Assembly: GCA_022059125.1 (NCBI GenBank)
Contig: JAEUWY010000023.1
Coordinates: 806,001 to 870,000, forward strand
DNA length: 64,000 nt
Reading direction: 5' to 3'
DNA from: Corynespora cassiicola
Taxonomy: Eukaryota > Ascomycota > Dothideomycetes > Pleosporales > Corynesporascaceae
This document shows, one piece after another, positions 10,880-22,397 of the stretch. Numbering within the stretch: the stretch's first letter is position 1; each line of letters starts with the position of its first letter. Below the pieces are notes generated by a model, which worked only from the letters and a program-made list of their open reading frames with translations, searched no databases and was not told where the DNA came from. Both the position numbers and the translations under genes were made by a program.

Positions 10880-11761
10880 ATGCACATCCCCAACACCACC
10901 ATCCTCGCCTCTCTCCTCTTCCTCCTCCAAACTCCCACCCAAGCCGCCCTAAACGAACCCTGCCACCCCCCCTCCGGCACCCCCGGCGTCTGCCTCCAAA
11001 CCTCCGCCTGCCGCTCCTCGGGCGGAATCCCCCTCCCAAACCTCTGCCCCTCCTCCCCCGCCTCGATCCAATGCTGCACAAAGCCCGTTTGCGGCCCCTC
11101 CTCGGCCTCTACCTCCAAAGGCAACTGCCGCTGGACCTCCGACTGCCCTGGAAAATCGCTGTCGAACCAATGCCCCGGCCCGGCTGGCTTCAAGTGCTGC
11201 CAGTCGGCGGCGCAAGGGTTTGGCGGGTATGCTGCGCCGCGGATGCCGGTGGTTGGGGGATGTAAGAGGGTTGCGGTGGAGGCGACGAGGAAGGTGGTGG
11301 AGAGATTTCCGGGGAGGGTGAGGGAGGTGGGGTGTGTTAGGGAGTGTGGGTGTGGGAGTGGGAGTGATCATTGTTGTGGGAAGGCGGTGGATTTGATGTG
11401 TAGTGATGCTGGCGGGGTAAGTCTTACTTTTCTTTTCCTCCCCTTTTTAGCGCATTTTTGCGGTGTTGGGTTGGGTTGGAGGGTTTGCTGACGATGGTGA
11501 TGGTAGACTGCTACGCTTTCTGGGAAGGAAATTGCGGAGTGGATTATGAATAATCGGGGGAGGCTTAATCTCAAATATGTTATTTGGGGACAGAAGATTT
11601 GGAATCCGAGTCAGGATAAGGTCAAGGGCTGGAAGAACTGGAGGACGATGGAAGATCGTGGCGATATCACGGCGAATCATTGGTAAGCTATCCTCTCGCT
11701 GTAGTTAAAGCGCAGATGCTGATTCAGTTCCAGGGACCATGTTCATGTCAGCTTCAATTAA
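10880..11761 (+). CDS. Secreted Cys-rich protein with M15/VanY-type D,D-peptidase signature
   Basis: Three exons, 10880-11416, 11507-11682 and 11734-11761 (introns of 90 and 51 nt), give 246 residues. Residues 1-22 are a signal peptide. Residues ~26-108 form a Cys-rich module with two CC pairs (TPGVCLQTSAC...CCTKPVC and NCRWTSDC...FKCCQS), possibly a cell-wall-binding unit. The C-terminal half has the zinc-peptidase M15 pattern SxHxxGxAxD as SDHCCGKAVD (H164, D171). A partner motif is WDHVHVSF (H240, H242), with MEDRGDITANHW before it. M15 enzymes cut D-Ala-D-Ala peptides of bacterial peptidoglycan, so an extracellular antibacterial or bacterial-wall-digesting role is likely. The coding strand is C-rich at the start and G-rich later. 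It converges with the pectinase gene, 183 bp away. Confidence 0.8.
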
Positions 11762-11944
11762 GCAGCAAACTGCCAGAACCTATGAAGACTGAAACATCTG
11801 AGAATAGATTCTCGATGCGCTTTAGTTTTGGCAGTGTTGGTTTGATCGACGATGCGAATATCTTCACTCAGTTGGCACATGGTTGATTTATCAAACTTTG
11901 AATTCGATGCATTTACTTCAACAAATTCTCTTCTTCCAACATCA

Positions 11945-13395
11945 TCACGTCGCCGCCGTGCAGTTGACCTGGCTCTCAATCCCATCAATGCTTCCACACT
12001 TGTACAAATTCGTCCCCGTCGGACTCTTCACATCGACATTCTCAATTGTGATATTTCCGCACACGCTGGGACTCGAGCAGACGAGGTAACCAATCAAGGG
12101 ATCGTACTTCTTGCTAGTCGTACCCTCAAAGTTGCGAATCGTGACGTCCGAGATGGTCAGCTTGGAGGGGAACTGGTTGCACAGGGTCAAGTTCTTCTGG
12201 CCGTAGCACTGCGTGATCTCGATGGCGTAGTCGACGTTGCTAATCTTCATGCCGTCGTAGGTGATGTTGGAGACAGCGCCGAGGCCGCCGCCGCCCTGGA
12301 GGTCGCCTGAGAGCGCGGCGGAGGCGCCGGGCCAGACTTTGATGCGTGCGCCATCGCTAGCGTTTGACATGGAGATGTTGTAGATCTGAATTTGCATTAG
12401 CAATGATCGCAAGGAGTCGAGAGCATCAGACTTACGTAGAGGTTCTTCACAATGTCGACCTCGCCGGGGTACTGGCCCAACGAACCAACACTGATACCGT
12501 GGCTGCCATTGCAGACCAAATTCTGCACGATGATGTTTGTGCTGTTGGGCTTGAATGAGACGCAGTCGTCGCCATTGTTGATGTTCGAGTTTTGAATGAC
12601 AATGTTGTCGGAGCGGTACGTGTCCCAACCATCCGTGTTCTTGGCCGGGTTCTTGCTCACGCTGTCGCCCTCAATCGTAATGTCCGAAAAGACCACGTCG
12701 GAGGAGTTGGCCACGAGATTGTACCATTGAGGGCTGTACCTGAGGTTGAGATCCTCGATGCGTCCGCCCTTCAATCCAATCGTGCCGAACAGAATGGGGC
12801 GGATGATGTAAATGTCCTTGGCGTAAAGGTCGTACCACACCTGGCCGTTTCCGTCCAGTGTGCCACCACCGTACACATTCACATCCTGGCCACCGAGCTG
12901 GAAGAATGTGCTGCTGTTCTGGAACGTGTGCTTGAACGAGTTCGCCTGCCAGTAATCGGTGTCGTTTGTGAACTGGATGTAGCCCTGAATATCTGTGTCG
13001 TCATTAGCTCGCGTCCGTAGCGAAAGTCCCCAAAAAGGCAAAAATGGGAAAAAAGACAAATCAAAAATTGAATACGCACCCAAATCGATATGCTTCAGGA
13101 AAGTCAAATCCAAAGCAGTTCCAATCGTGAATTTCTGATCCTTGGGAAAGACGACGGTTCCGCCATTATTGCACTTCTTGATGGCGCTCAAAATGGCGGC
13201 CGAATCGTCGGTCCCATTCCCCGAGCTCTTGACCGTGCACGTCTTCGTCCTGCCAGGCGAGTTCGGGAACGGCTTTCCGGGGTGATGAGGCGCGACAGCA
13301 TGGTGCGGCCTCCTGGACGCACCACGGCCCTCAAACGGAGACGCCGTCACCGCCGCCGCAGCGAGCGCAAAGACCGAGGCGACCGTAACCTTCAT
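11945..13395 (-). CDS. Exo-polygalacturonase, glycoside hydrolase family 28
   Basis: Three exons on the minus strand, 13395-13080, 12992-12436 and 12385-11945, give 437 residues. The 87-nt first intron has no stop in frame but has clean GT-AG ends and would add 29 residues absent from the family. A signal peptide spans ~1-19. GH28 catalytic motifs are all present: NTDGWD (224-229), GDDC (246-249), [11 protein letters not shown] (268-278) and RIK (305-307). The NTDGWD form and the Asn-rich C-terminal repeats fit exo-acting enzymes that release galacturonate from the non-reducing end of pectin. Many NxS/T sites suggest glycosylation. The upstream region carries CreA-like sites. Confidence 0.93.
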
Positions 13396-13519
13396 GTTCG
13401 GACGGCTTGCAGCAAACTAGAGACGAGGTACCGGTCGAGCAACTTCGCGCGTTCAACCAAGAATTGGGGCTTGCGGCAAAGGATGGGCGAGCCGTTTCTT
13501 GGGCTCCTGGGCAGGAGCT

Positions 13520-13527
13520 TAATATAT
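13520..13527 (-). promoter_or_regulatory. TATA-like box of the polygalacturonase gene
   Basis: On the minus strand this reads ATATATTA, about 125 nt upstream of the ATG at 13395. Position and sequence are the only support. Confidence 0.4.
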
Positions 13528-13662
13528 CCAATATTAGATGAGCTGCCCGAGGAGAGCGCCAGCCCTTTTTCATTTCGGCCAAATTGTTTGCGTGTGGCGC
13601 TCCTCCCTTCAGCAATCCGCTGTGGCTAAGATTGAGATTGTGGAGTTCCTCCGTGGGCCGGA

Positions 13663-13745
13663 CCCCAGATCCCCGCGTGGAGAGCCCCGACTCTCCCGCG
13701 TTTTTGGCTGTGCTTGGCGCGGGATTGGTGGATTAATTACCCCGG
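13663..13745 (-). promoter_or_regulatory. Three CreA-like carbon-repression sites upstream of GH28
   Basis: The minus strand carries CTGGGG (13663-13668), GCGGGG (13671-13676) and CCGGGG (13740-13745). Each fits the Aspergillus CreA consensus SYGGRG, 270-350 bp before the pectinase ATG. Pectinase genes are commonly glucose-repressed, so the sites are plausible, but short GC motifs also occur by chance. Confidence 0.35.
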
Positions 13746-14745
13746 ATTGCTCCATCGTGGTCCAGTGTCGAGGTGCTCGACCTTAGATTTCAGGAACGAG
13801 CGGCAGGTGCTCACCATTTAGCCTCGGGAAGATGACGACGCGTTGATTCTGGGGGCGAATGTGGAGGTTCTGGGCGTTGGGGTAAGAGGTGTCAATTTCT
13901 CCACGGCAGCTTTGCTTCCCTGATCCTTGTGCGGAGTCCCTGCATTCAAGATAAATGAACAATAGAGCTGCGAATTTCGACAGAAGAAATGGAATTTGAA
14001 GTTTTTATATTTTCCTTTCTTGAGAAATGATCTTTAGCGCGCGCAAGACATGCAACCCGCATCCAGTATCTGACGCGCGTGTGTTGCACGTGCGGCGGGA
14101 ATGCAACAAGGTATATCAGAACCAGTGCAACATTTCTGTTATTGGATGATGGCATGACCCTATCAAAAGCGATTGTTCACGCATCATCTCTGAAAAGGTA
14201 GGGATCTCGGTGGCTTCAGTGATGGGCAGTGTTCAGGTGGGCATATGGCAGGACGATGCAGTTGATCTCTGTGGTCGGAGCAGTATTGAATTGAACCATC
14301 GTCAAGACTTAAGAAAAGTGCATCTGAAACGGTGACATACCAAATATACTTAGACTTAGGCCTTCTCGAGCTTCTTCATACCGATGGCGCCACTCAATCA
14401 ACACTCCAAATACTGGCCTCGTATCCCTCCGTCGTCACCTCTCTGATTCCCCATCTAATAGTCCACCAAAATCCGCCCAATGCCAAATTAACACAAATCC
14501 ACGATCCCCGGCCCCCCAGCATGCCGCTTCCCGCATCCAAGCCACCGGATCAGCTTCCGTCATCGTTGAGCAACCGGCACAGCCTTCCAACCCCATCCTC
14601 ACACCCACCACGAGCCCGGCCCGCGGTCGACCCCCCGACCACTCCCCAACGTTCTGCACCCGCAAACTGATACGTTCAAGTGCATTGAAAACTTCGCAAG
14701 ACACCAAATGACACCGTAGACTAGTCTTCGGGAGCCCGCAGCTGT
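13746..14745. other. Intergenic region
   Basis: No recognisable gene. A C-rich stretch (14480-14660) opens frames on both strands without family resemblance. Confidence 0.5.
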
Positions 14746-15132
14746 ATGCTCACCACCAACATCCACCCCTACGGTATCCCGAACACTACGCATGTACAAC
14801 TTACCCACCCGGGCTTCTTCTCAATCTTCGTTGAGGGCCAGGGACCCCTTGCGGTGCAGTTCACGGATGCAGGGTTTCCCTTCCGCGCTCCGCACTGTGG
14901 TCGTCAGCTACGAGCGGGTGTGCGCGAGTTGTCGATTTTCGCACCGCACGAACCCCTGTACTGCGCGCTGGGTGAGGGGGGCCCTGGAAATGTTGCAGTC
15001 GATATTAACTTCCTGCAGGGCCCTTGGGATTGGGAAACTCGGGCCGAGTCTGCATACTTGGAGTTGGGTCATGTATGCGCCGGTCGACCCCGTGGCGAAG
15101 TAGTGGACGTGGGCTGTCGAGGAACGATGTAA
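14746..15132 (+). CDS. Orphan open reading frame, possible gene or gene fragment
   Basis: A 128-codon frame from ATG to TAA. I do not recognise it. Third codon positions lean to G/C through most of its length, and the translation looks protein-like, with a hydrophobic segment GFFSIFVEGQGPLAVQF and a Trp-rich segment GPWDWETRAESAYLEL. Near the end the +1 frame would continue as MYAPVDPVAK before a stop, so a GT donor (15070) or an indel may disturb the 3' end. No upstream exon could be joined convincingly. It could equally be a decayed remnant. Confidence 0.3.
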   Translation: MLTTNIHPYGIPNTTHVQLTHPGFFSIFVEGQGPLAVQFTDAGFPFRAPHCGRQLRAGVRELSIFAPHEPLYCALGEGGPGNVAVDINFLQGPWDWETRAESAYLELGHVCAGRPRGEVVDVGCRGTM

Positions 15133-17284
15133 TGAAGATGGTTAGAAGTCCCTTAAGGGGTCCGTAAGCATATTAGAGTTGATGCTTGGGTTATATAGAA
15201 ATTATCAGTCCTCGAGACAAGAGAACAGATATCCACAGGCTTTCGTTTTCTCTTCCGAGAGCCGATGCATTATCCTGCGAGCCATTGGCTGAATGATTAG
15301 ATTAAGAGACGATTATAGTCTAGAAGTGTGTCTGAAAACCTGTTTTCTTTGAGGTTACCGCTAGTGATGGGGGGATAGTCGCGACGGTGCGGCCCAAGGC
15401 ATTTCATTCGAAGAATGCCCTTGCTTATGATTTTCGCGCTGCATACTCAGGCAGATGCTCTTGCCAGGTAAGCTCGCCAGTGCATCTATTCCCAAAAAAC
15501 AGATCATTCCAGAAACTTGTCTAGATACGGCAATTTTTCTTTGTGCTGATTGTAAATGAGGTTTAGCCCGCAGTTAATTGTGCTATAACCTGCTACTGTC
15601 CAGGCTCCACCATCTCGGTACGAAGCTGAACCCCACAACTATAATTCTGCTCCCTTTTGTAAGCAATATCCAGAAATAGGTTTGAGAATGCAGTTATACC
15701 CGCATTAGAAAAGCGTCGCTACTATGCTTTCAGTTCAGATATCATTGGTCAGAGGTTATATCGCTCCCTCTCCAAAAGGCAGCGGAGGATGCACAAAAGT
15801 TCGTCCAAAGAGGCTCCAAGATTTTTCTTCGATAGATACTTACGATGGAAAGGTCATTAGCGGGGTAGATGACAACCGATTCATGCCCTGCATGTCGCTT
15901 GAGGATCAGCCCACGGTAGCGATAAACCGTTTGGCTCCTACGGCACCACACCCACCATGCGTAGAAAATCCAAGATTCAAATCTTTCGAAAGACGAGCAC
16001 CGTATATTTGCTCTCTTTTGGATTTTAATTTGCCTTGTTTGAGGTCATTATGCGTCACCACAGTCGGTACGGTGTGAGGGGTTCATCATGCCATTGCAGA
16101 CGGTTCGAGAACACTCATCTTCTCCAAGTTTAGTTTCGTTCCTAGACATTGACCCATATCCTATATTTTTGAGCATTTCATTCCCGTGCAGTTGCCTTGG
16201 AACCAAGATATTGGAGACGGAAGTTGGTGCCCAAATCAGTTTGTGTCGATTAATCCCCAGCCATGACAAGTCAGCGAGGGGAAAAAAATACCGGGCGTCG
16301 GCCCGCCCCCTATCATGCATGTAACACCCACCAGTGACGAAGCTGTCGGCTACCTACTTTGGCCATATCTGGTATGCGTTGTGGACAGTCGAAATTGTGT
16401 CATCACTGTTGGTCAGTAGCCGGAGCTTTGGCATCGGCAGCGATAGTCACTAGCCAGAGAAATGCTGTAACGTAGTTGATAGCCAACCACACGCGCTCCA
16501 ATCAAAACAAACACGGAGCACAGGCTCGCACCCGACTGACCGATTAGCCCCTAGTTGTGTAGGAACGTTCCCGTCGCCCACTTCGTGGGGGGTGGCCCCA
16601 TTACGAAGTGGTTCCCCGGGAAAAACGTGGCTTGCACTGCTGGATGCATCTGTGGCCACAGACATTCTGGTTAGGTCTTTGATTTTCCCGAAACATCGAC
16701 CTATAGCATTAGTGTGCAGCGTCGCAAGCTCGCGCAAATGCTAAAGAATAGAAGCATGAGATGCGAAAAAATGATGGTCCAATATGATCATTATCGTCTC
16801 CCTGACATAAGTTCAAATACGTGCTTTGCCGCCCATGCAAATCCATCGGCGATCTAGAGTACATGATGGAACCGCGTGCAAGATTATTCATACAAAACGT
16901 AGACATCTTTAGGCGCTTCACTCGTTCCGATCCATAAGAGACAAGCATGATGTACGGGTTGGTCTATGGACAAAAAAAGGTGCCGCGCCACACAAATCTT
17001 GAATGATTTGGTCTACCTAATGGTTGTGTTGGGAAAAAAGAAAATTTCTGAAGAGCGTTGGTAAGCCTCGTCAGGGAAGTCATGGTCGTCGCATAACGTG
17101 CATCTTGAGTCGTGACCAGTTCGTAAAGAGCAGTACATTTGCCGAAAAGGCCTTAAAGTCTTGTCAAAATGCAATGCAAATGTCGGCACATCAATGACAG
17201 CTGATCAAGGCAGGGTGTGATCCGGTGGCATGGATCCGAGCTGTCAACTGTCATGCAGGTGAGGACTGGCCTTCTGCGGGAAAG
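15133..17284. other. Intergenic region downstream of the forkhead gene
   Basis: About 2.15 kb. Frames are short on both strands and none resembles a known protein. No repeats seen. Confidence 0.55.
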
Positions 17285-19017
17285 TTACCCCATATAACCT
17301 TGGAGGCAAGTATCGTCAAGCACATATGGCGGCGCATCGGTCGGCATACCGTCATCCCAGAAGTGTGGAGATTCTGGAGTTCGAGGCTGTGGCTCGCTTG
17401 CACTTGGAGAAGGCGAGTTGCTGACCATTAGGTCGGTAGGCTCCTGAGGGAGAACGTAGGTCGCATCGGCGCCAATGCAGGAGGGCATCGAGAACATGTC
17501 GAGAGGAGCGTTAATCAAAGTGCCACCAAAGTCATCAAAGCTGGGGGAGTAGATGAAGTCGCCCTCAGATCCGTAATATGGCGAAGGCGGATATGGCATC
17601 GTGGCCTCAGTATTGAATATGGGGCCAAACTCAGCTGGCACCGACCTTGAAAACGGCTCACTCCTATAGGCTTCATTGATGCGATTTGAACGTCGGAGTT
17701 TGGCCGATCTTCTGGCGGCTTGACCGCCTTTTGCACCAGAGGCCTGCCTCTGAGGCTGCGGGTTATGCGAGCGTTGTCCCCGTTTGTTTGGCTGCTTGCT
17801 TCGATACCGGGTGGTCGACTTAACCCCTTCACGGATTGCTTCTTCAGTCAAGCGCCACATGAAGCCTTTTTTGGGCTCCTCGCCAGGCTGATCGACTTTT
17901 TCGAATGCCTAGATGACGGGTTTAGCGAAAGCGAAAGGGGAAAGGGGCCAAAGCGACGTACCCCGTTCATGGAGAGGTTGTGGCGGATGCTGTTCTGCCA
18001 GCCCTTAGTCTCTTTGTCGGCAGCCTTGTCTGTGTTTCTCTTGAACCAATCGTAAATGTCCCGCAGGATCATTGTCTTGTTGGGCTGCTCCATGAGCGCC
18101 CGATATATGAGCTGCGCATACGGCTGTTCTTTGTCGATGCCGCCATCATCGCCAACACACTCGCTCTTCAGCCCGTGAGAAGGCAGAATGAGGCCGTCGT
18201 GAGGCGTTGAGCAGCGTGAGACATCTGAATCATAGGGGCTGGCAAAGCTAGCGTGCTGGTCTTCGATCTTGATGTCAGGCTGGTATTTGCGATCGTAGTC
18301 GTCACTCAGCTGCATGAGCTGACCGTTGATGGCCTGGTCTGAAAGCTCCGCGGACTCGGGGGGCACTGGCGGATCGATTTGATATGCGGCGGGTGGGTAT
18401 GAGTCCTGCATGGCCATTCCGTTGGGCAGGCCGGTGAGCCCCAGTCCGCTGGAGTAGGAGCGCGGACAGCTGGTGCCGGAATACTGCGAGGAGTAGCTTA
18501 GGTGGTAGTTGTCGCTGTAGGGCATGCCGTTCTGGGCGCAGTCGTAGAGGGACGGGGGGCTCGGGGCGTATTGCAGGGCGATATGGTAGGCAGGGCCATT
18601 CTGTCCCATGTTCATGTCGGCGGTGACCGTGTTCGCGCTCGCGGTCGAAGACATGGGCCAGTGCATGGTGGGGTTGGTGTTGCTGCGGGAATGGGGGAGC
18701 GAGTGGGAGTGGGAGTGGGAGTAGGAGTAGGAGTGGGAGTGAGAGTGAGAGAGGGCGTCTTCCAGGCCAGGCAGCAGGGCAGAGTCCAGGCGCGCGTCTT
18801 GGGAAGGAGCAGGAGCAGGAGCAGGTTCAGGCAGGGCAGTCGCCATGGACGAGGCAGTCACGGGCGGCGGGGGTGAGACTGGAGGAGGAGGTATCGATGA
18901 CACGGCGGAGAGCGGGACGGGCGAGCAAAATGGGACCTTGTCGGGGTGGGGGAGGCCGCCGAGGCGGGTAGGAAGGCCGGTGGAAGGCGGGCGATGGGGT
19001 GACTGCGGGTGCGGCAT
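17285..19017 (-). CDS. Forkhead (winged-helix) transcription factor
   Basis: Two exons, 19017-17962 and 17908-17285, split by a 53-nt intron (GTACGT...CTAG) inside the DNA-binding domain, give 559 residues. The frame is open upstream of the ATG chosen at 19017, which has an ACCACC context. The forkhead domain spans ~298-390: QPYAQLIYRALMEQ, then DIYDWFKRNT, then the recognition helix GWQNSIRHNLSMNG joined to AFEKVDQ and the wing KKGFMWRLTEEA. There is no FHA domain, so it is not of the yeast Fkh1/2 class. The N-terminal half is Pro/Ser-rich with a His-Ser/Tyr-Ser repeat (~107-125), and the C-terminal tail is acidic. It acts in the nucleus; targets unknown. Confidence 0.92.
18701..18750 (+). 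repeat. Degenerate GGGAGT hexanucleotide repeat inside the forkhead gene
   Basis: About eight imperfect copies of GGGAGT/GTAGGA. On the coding (minus) strand they encode alternating Ser with His or Tyr in the N-terminal disordered region. Confidence 0.8.
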
Positions 19018-20206
19018 GGTGGTTGCGCGGGCTCGACCTAGGGGCGCTGGACGGTGAAAGCGGCGGGCGTATGGCTCGTATGGCTCGCTGGGCGTCTGAC
19101 GGCGAGCACTGCCAGCACGGCTCGTGGGACGCAACGAGTGGGCGGACGGGACTGATCAATGGTGTTGCCGGGCGGAGTGAAGCGGCGGCAGAGACATTTG
19201 AGCAGCCTCTCCGTCGCTGGCGGGTGCGGGATTGGGCTGTCATTGTCACCGGCTGGCGGGAGCATGCGCCAGCGCACATGCGCGCTTGATGCTGCTGCGG
19301 CTCGTGGGGACAAACAAGAATCAGAGCTCTCAGAGAGGACCTGCCTTGCCGTGAGGTGTCACGGGGCTCGAATGAGCCCTGACAAGATACAACCACAGCC
19401 GATGGCAACGGCGCGCTGGATGGGCCATGCGTGCCGCACCTGCACCGCCGCGGCCTGGCTGGCCATCACTCTGCGTCCTACCTCTGCCGCCAACCGTTTC
19501 ACCTAGAGGGTGGCCTGGGTAGGGCTAGGGCCGCATACCTGCATATGGGCATGCAACATCAACAAGGCCGCGACGTGACGCCGCGAGACAAGGCAGCATC
19601 CAACCACGGCCGCCTGTCTCTGCCCGCTTTCTATGCAGCTCTTCTAGAACCCCCCTACCCTACTGCCCCGACAACCTCACGCAATGGCCGGAATCTGTCA
19701 CTTGACTTGGTGCACCTTTCCTCGATTCCCGGCTACCAGAACCTGCATGCCCGATTGTCTCTAGCAAGCGCCCCCCCATTGTCTTGCATATTGCACGTGC
19801 AAACCTTGGGTCCCCGGCCCGCTTCAGGAAACCGTGGACTAGGTCGGCCGAGTGGGGTCGGGAAAACAAGGCTTCTGCAGCGTTGTAGACATGCAAGTTT
19901 CCATCCAAATGCGTCAGCGGTCAATACCCGTTTGGCCGCCCCACCCTCCGCCTTGTAGCACCCTCTCACAGCCATTATTCTCCGGTGAGCATCCCCCCCT
20001 TTCATTGAATAGCGTCCATCGAAGCGGGAGCCTTCATGTCTGTCCCTCATTGGTCGACAGTCCCTCATGCAATATATCCAACCCAACAGCCGACTCTTCC
20101 AGGGTCCAATACCATCATCTCGCCCACATACCAGTGCGTAGCTACCGTCATTTTATCCAAAGAGGATGCTGCATGGAAATAGGGAGCGTCGGGTGGTGGT
20201 CGTGTT
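19018..20206. other. Intergenic region, forkhead promoter / cactin 3' flank
   Basis: About 1.2 kb of GC-rich DNA upstream of the forkhead ATG. It is open in several frames, including a TTG-initiated extension of the forkhead frame to 19134. No independent gene recognised. Confidence 0.5.
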
Positions 20207-22058
20207 TTACTTTCGATAGTAGATCTTGAATCATGGTTAGTTTTGGCGTCTTCTTCGTAGTCAGATGGGGCCAGGGTCTATGTGCACGAACTTTTTTGAA
20301 TTGAAAGTGAAGCTGGAGGATGCCCTATGACACATTAGCTTGTCAGTACTGCGCTTGTACATCAAAAGCATAGCCAACGAATCTTGTGTCGCGGTGAAGC
20401 GGGGTCGTACCTTGTCGAAGCTGCTTTTGAAGCCGCGCTCGCGCTTGGCGCTGTAGTCCCACTCTTTGTCGACGATGCGAAAGGCGATGTCCTCATAGGG
20501 TGGTCCCGCAATGAAACGAATAAGACAAGTATCGTCCTCGCCAGCTGGCGCAAAAGACTGGCCGCGTTTCCTACCGTTCTCGCGCTCAATCTTATAAGTA
20601 GGAGCCTTCGACTTGTCGATGAGGTCGGGATAGAAAATGTTGAATTTGTATCCCTGGACAACTTTGGGTGGAGGGTTGTCGTGGTCGTAGTGGGTCTGAT
20701 TGTACTTGTTCCACTCGAAGCCCATCTGGACCCGATTGAAATAGCGTGGTTTGCGTGGCTTGTATTTGCCGGCCCAGTTCGGCTTGGAATCCGAGATGGT
20801 CTCCTCTCCAGTGAAGATTTCCTCGCCCTCCTCTACACCCCGAGCAACCTCGCGCTCGTACAACGCCATGGTGGCCTCCGAGTAGTCTTCCTTCTCCACA
20901 GGAGCAAATCTTGAGGCGCTCGTTGATCCGACCAGCTCCTGGCTGGATTTGATTTGGCCAGTCGTGGTATCTTCGGTTTTGTTTTGCATCGGTACATAGC
21001 CTAGCTTGAGAACTTTGTTGCGCTCATTGCCCTGTCATGTTTAGCACCGCCTTCGCGTGTAACGATGGAGGAAATGTACTCACTATACTCTCGAGAAACT
21101 TTTTCTCGTTCACTTTTTCCAAAACCTTGTCCTCGGTTCGTAGCTTCAGCAATGGCTGGGGATCTAGCGAAGGATCGTAGGGAATAGCAGCAGATTCGCC
21201 TGAGTTGGACATGCCTGAAGCTGCCAACATTTCCTGTAGTCTTCTTTGGACAGAGAGGGCTGCTTCTTCTTGTTGCTTGCGTAAAGACTGGAGCCTCTCG
21301 TTGACGATATCCTGGGAAACGCGCCGCAGCTTCGCTTTTGCCTTAAACACACGCAAAGTGCGGAGGAGCTGCTCCCAATAATCGAAGTCAATAGTCTCAT
21401 CGGAGTCCAGCTTAGTTTTTATTTGAACTTCCAATTTCTCGAGCTCTTCGTATGTCTTAGGTGAGAGTATACGGTCGATATCGGCGCTGACGGAATCGGT
21501 ACCACGGGCCTCGGCTGCCGACGACTTGGACTTGCGGTGGCGATCTTTACATATAGTTCTCAATGCCTAGCAAAAGTCAGCCTGCCATAGGATAAGAAGA
21601 ATTCAGTTCGAGGGACTCACATTCCAATAGTCCCTGTTTTCGCGGTTGGTCTCGAGAGTGAGGAAGTTGTCAATCTCTTTTTCAAGCTCGGTAAGATCTT
21701 CCTGACCGAGCCCCTCAAAGACACCTTCGGGGTCGACGACCTCCAGCTCGTGGTCCTCGACTTCCTCGTCCAAGAGTGTCTTGGTCGGATCGATGAAACG
21801 CAAGGTAACAGCGAGATAGTCAATGGGCTTCGCGCGGCCGCCCTTGACGCGTAGAGCTGCCCTCTTCTTCGCCTGCTGGAGCACAAATCTGTCTTCATCT
21901 GCAACCCATGCCTCTTCTTGCGCATCTGTCGTGGTTCGCTTCGCAGGTTGATTGTCGTAGGCACGCGAGCCAGCTGAGCGTTTCGCTGGGACATTGGACG
22001 GGGGCGGTGGGGGGCGACCCCGGCCGGCACCCCAAGAGGGCAGATTGCGCGACGACAT
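20207..22058 (-). CDS. cay1: Cactin, spliceosome-associated protein
   Basis: Five exons: 22058-21621, 21566-21084, 21031-20411, 20324-20292 and 20224-20207; 530 residues. The C-terminal CactinC domain (~393-530) is unmistakable: YKPRKPRYFNRVQMGFEWNK, THYDHDNPPPKVVQGYKFN, AGPPYEDIAFRIVDKEWDYS and the end GILQLHFQFKK joined to IYYRK-stop. The last exon is only six codons and follows an unusual GTTCGT donor. Reading through that intron would replace the invariant tail with an unrelated one, so the short exon is preferred. The middle part is the charged coiled-coil cactin-mid region. Cactin is nuclear and needed for faithful pre-mRNA splicing (S. pombe Cay1). The fungal protein lacks the long RS-rich N-terminus of animals. 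It diverges from the XLF gene. Confidence 0.93.
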
Positions 22059-22397
22059 GGCGCTGTTTCGTTGGTACAGTGTGTGAGCGAGTATGTGAAG
22101 GTTGAGGTGTCGAGAGTGAGAGTAAATAAAGTTGAAGCTCTTCTTGGGCGCATGTCTTGGCGTGCATGACGTCCTAGTGCGCGGAGGCCTAGGCCCTCCA
22201 CCCCGAAGAGGACTAGCGCGAGTGAGATCGCAGCTGCCTCCAGAGCTTGAGACGCGTCAACGGCAAACACCCACATATCCTTCGTGATACTGGCGTTACG
22301 GGCACTTTGCACCTCAAAAGACGGACAGAGCTCCCTTCTATCGCGAACTAGAGCCGACGCACTTTGCGCGGAACTCCGCAGCATCTTATCGACCGTG
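22059..22397. promoter_or_regulatory. Shared promoter between cactin and XLF/Nej1
   Basis: Only 339 bp separate the two start codons, so both 5' leaders and both promoters must fit here. The XLF frame is open upstream to 22284, but residues before 22398 do not look like the family N-terminus. No TATA box is obvious. Confidence 0.55.

Noticed and set aside
12993..13079. GH28 without its first intron, since the 87-nt intron keeps the frame open
   Set aside because: The segment has GT-AG ends, a non-conserved hydrophobic translation, and splicing it gives the expected family spacing before DIQGYIQF.
19018..19134. N-terminal extension of the forkhead protein
   Set aside because: The extension has only a TTG start; the ATG at 19017 has a good context.
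22284..22397. Earlier start of the XLF protein
   Set aside because: The extra 38 residues have no ATG start and do not resemble the XLF head domain, which opens at MACWRVLEL.
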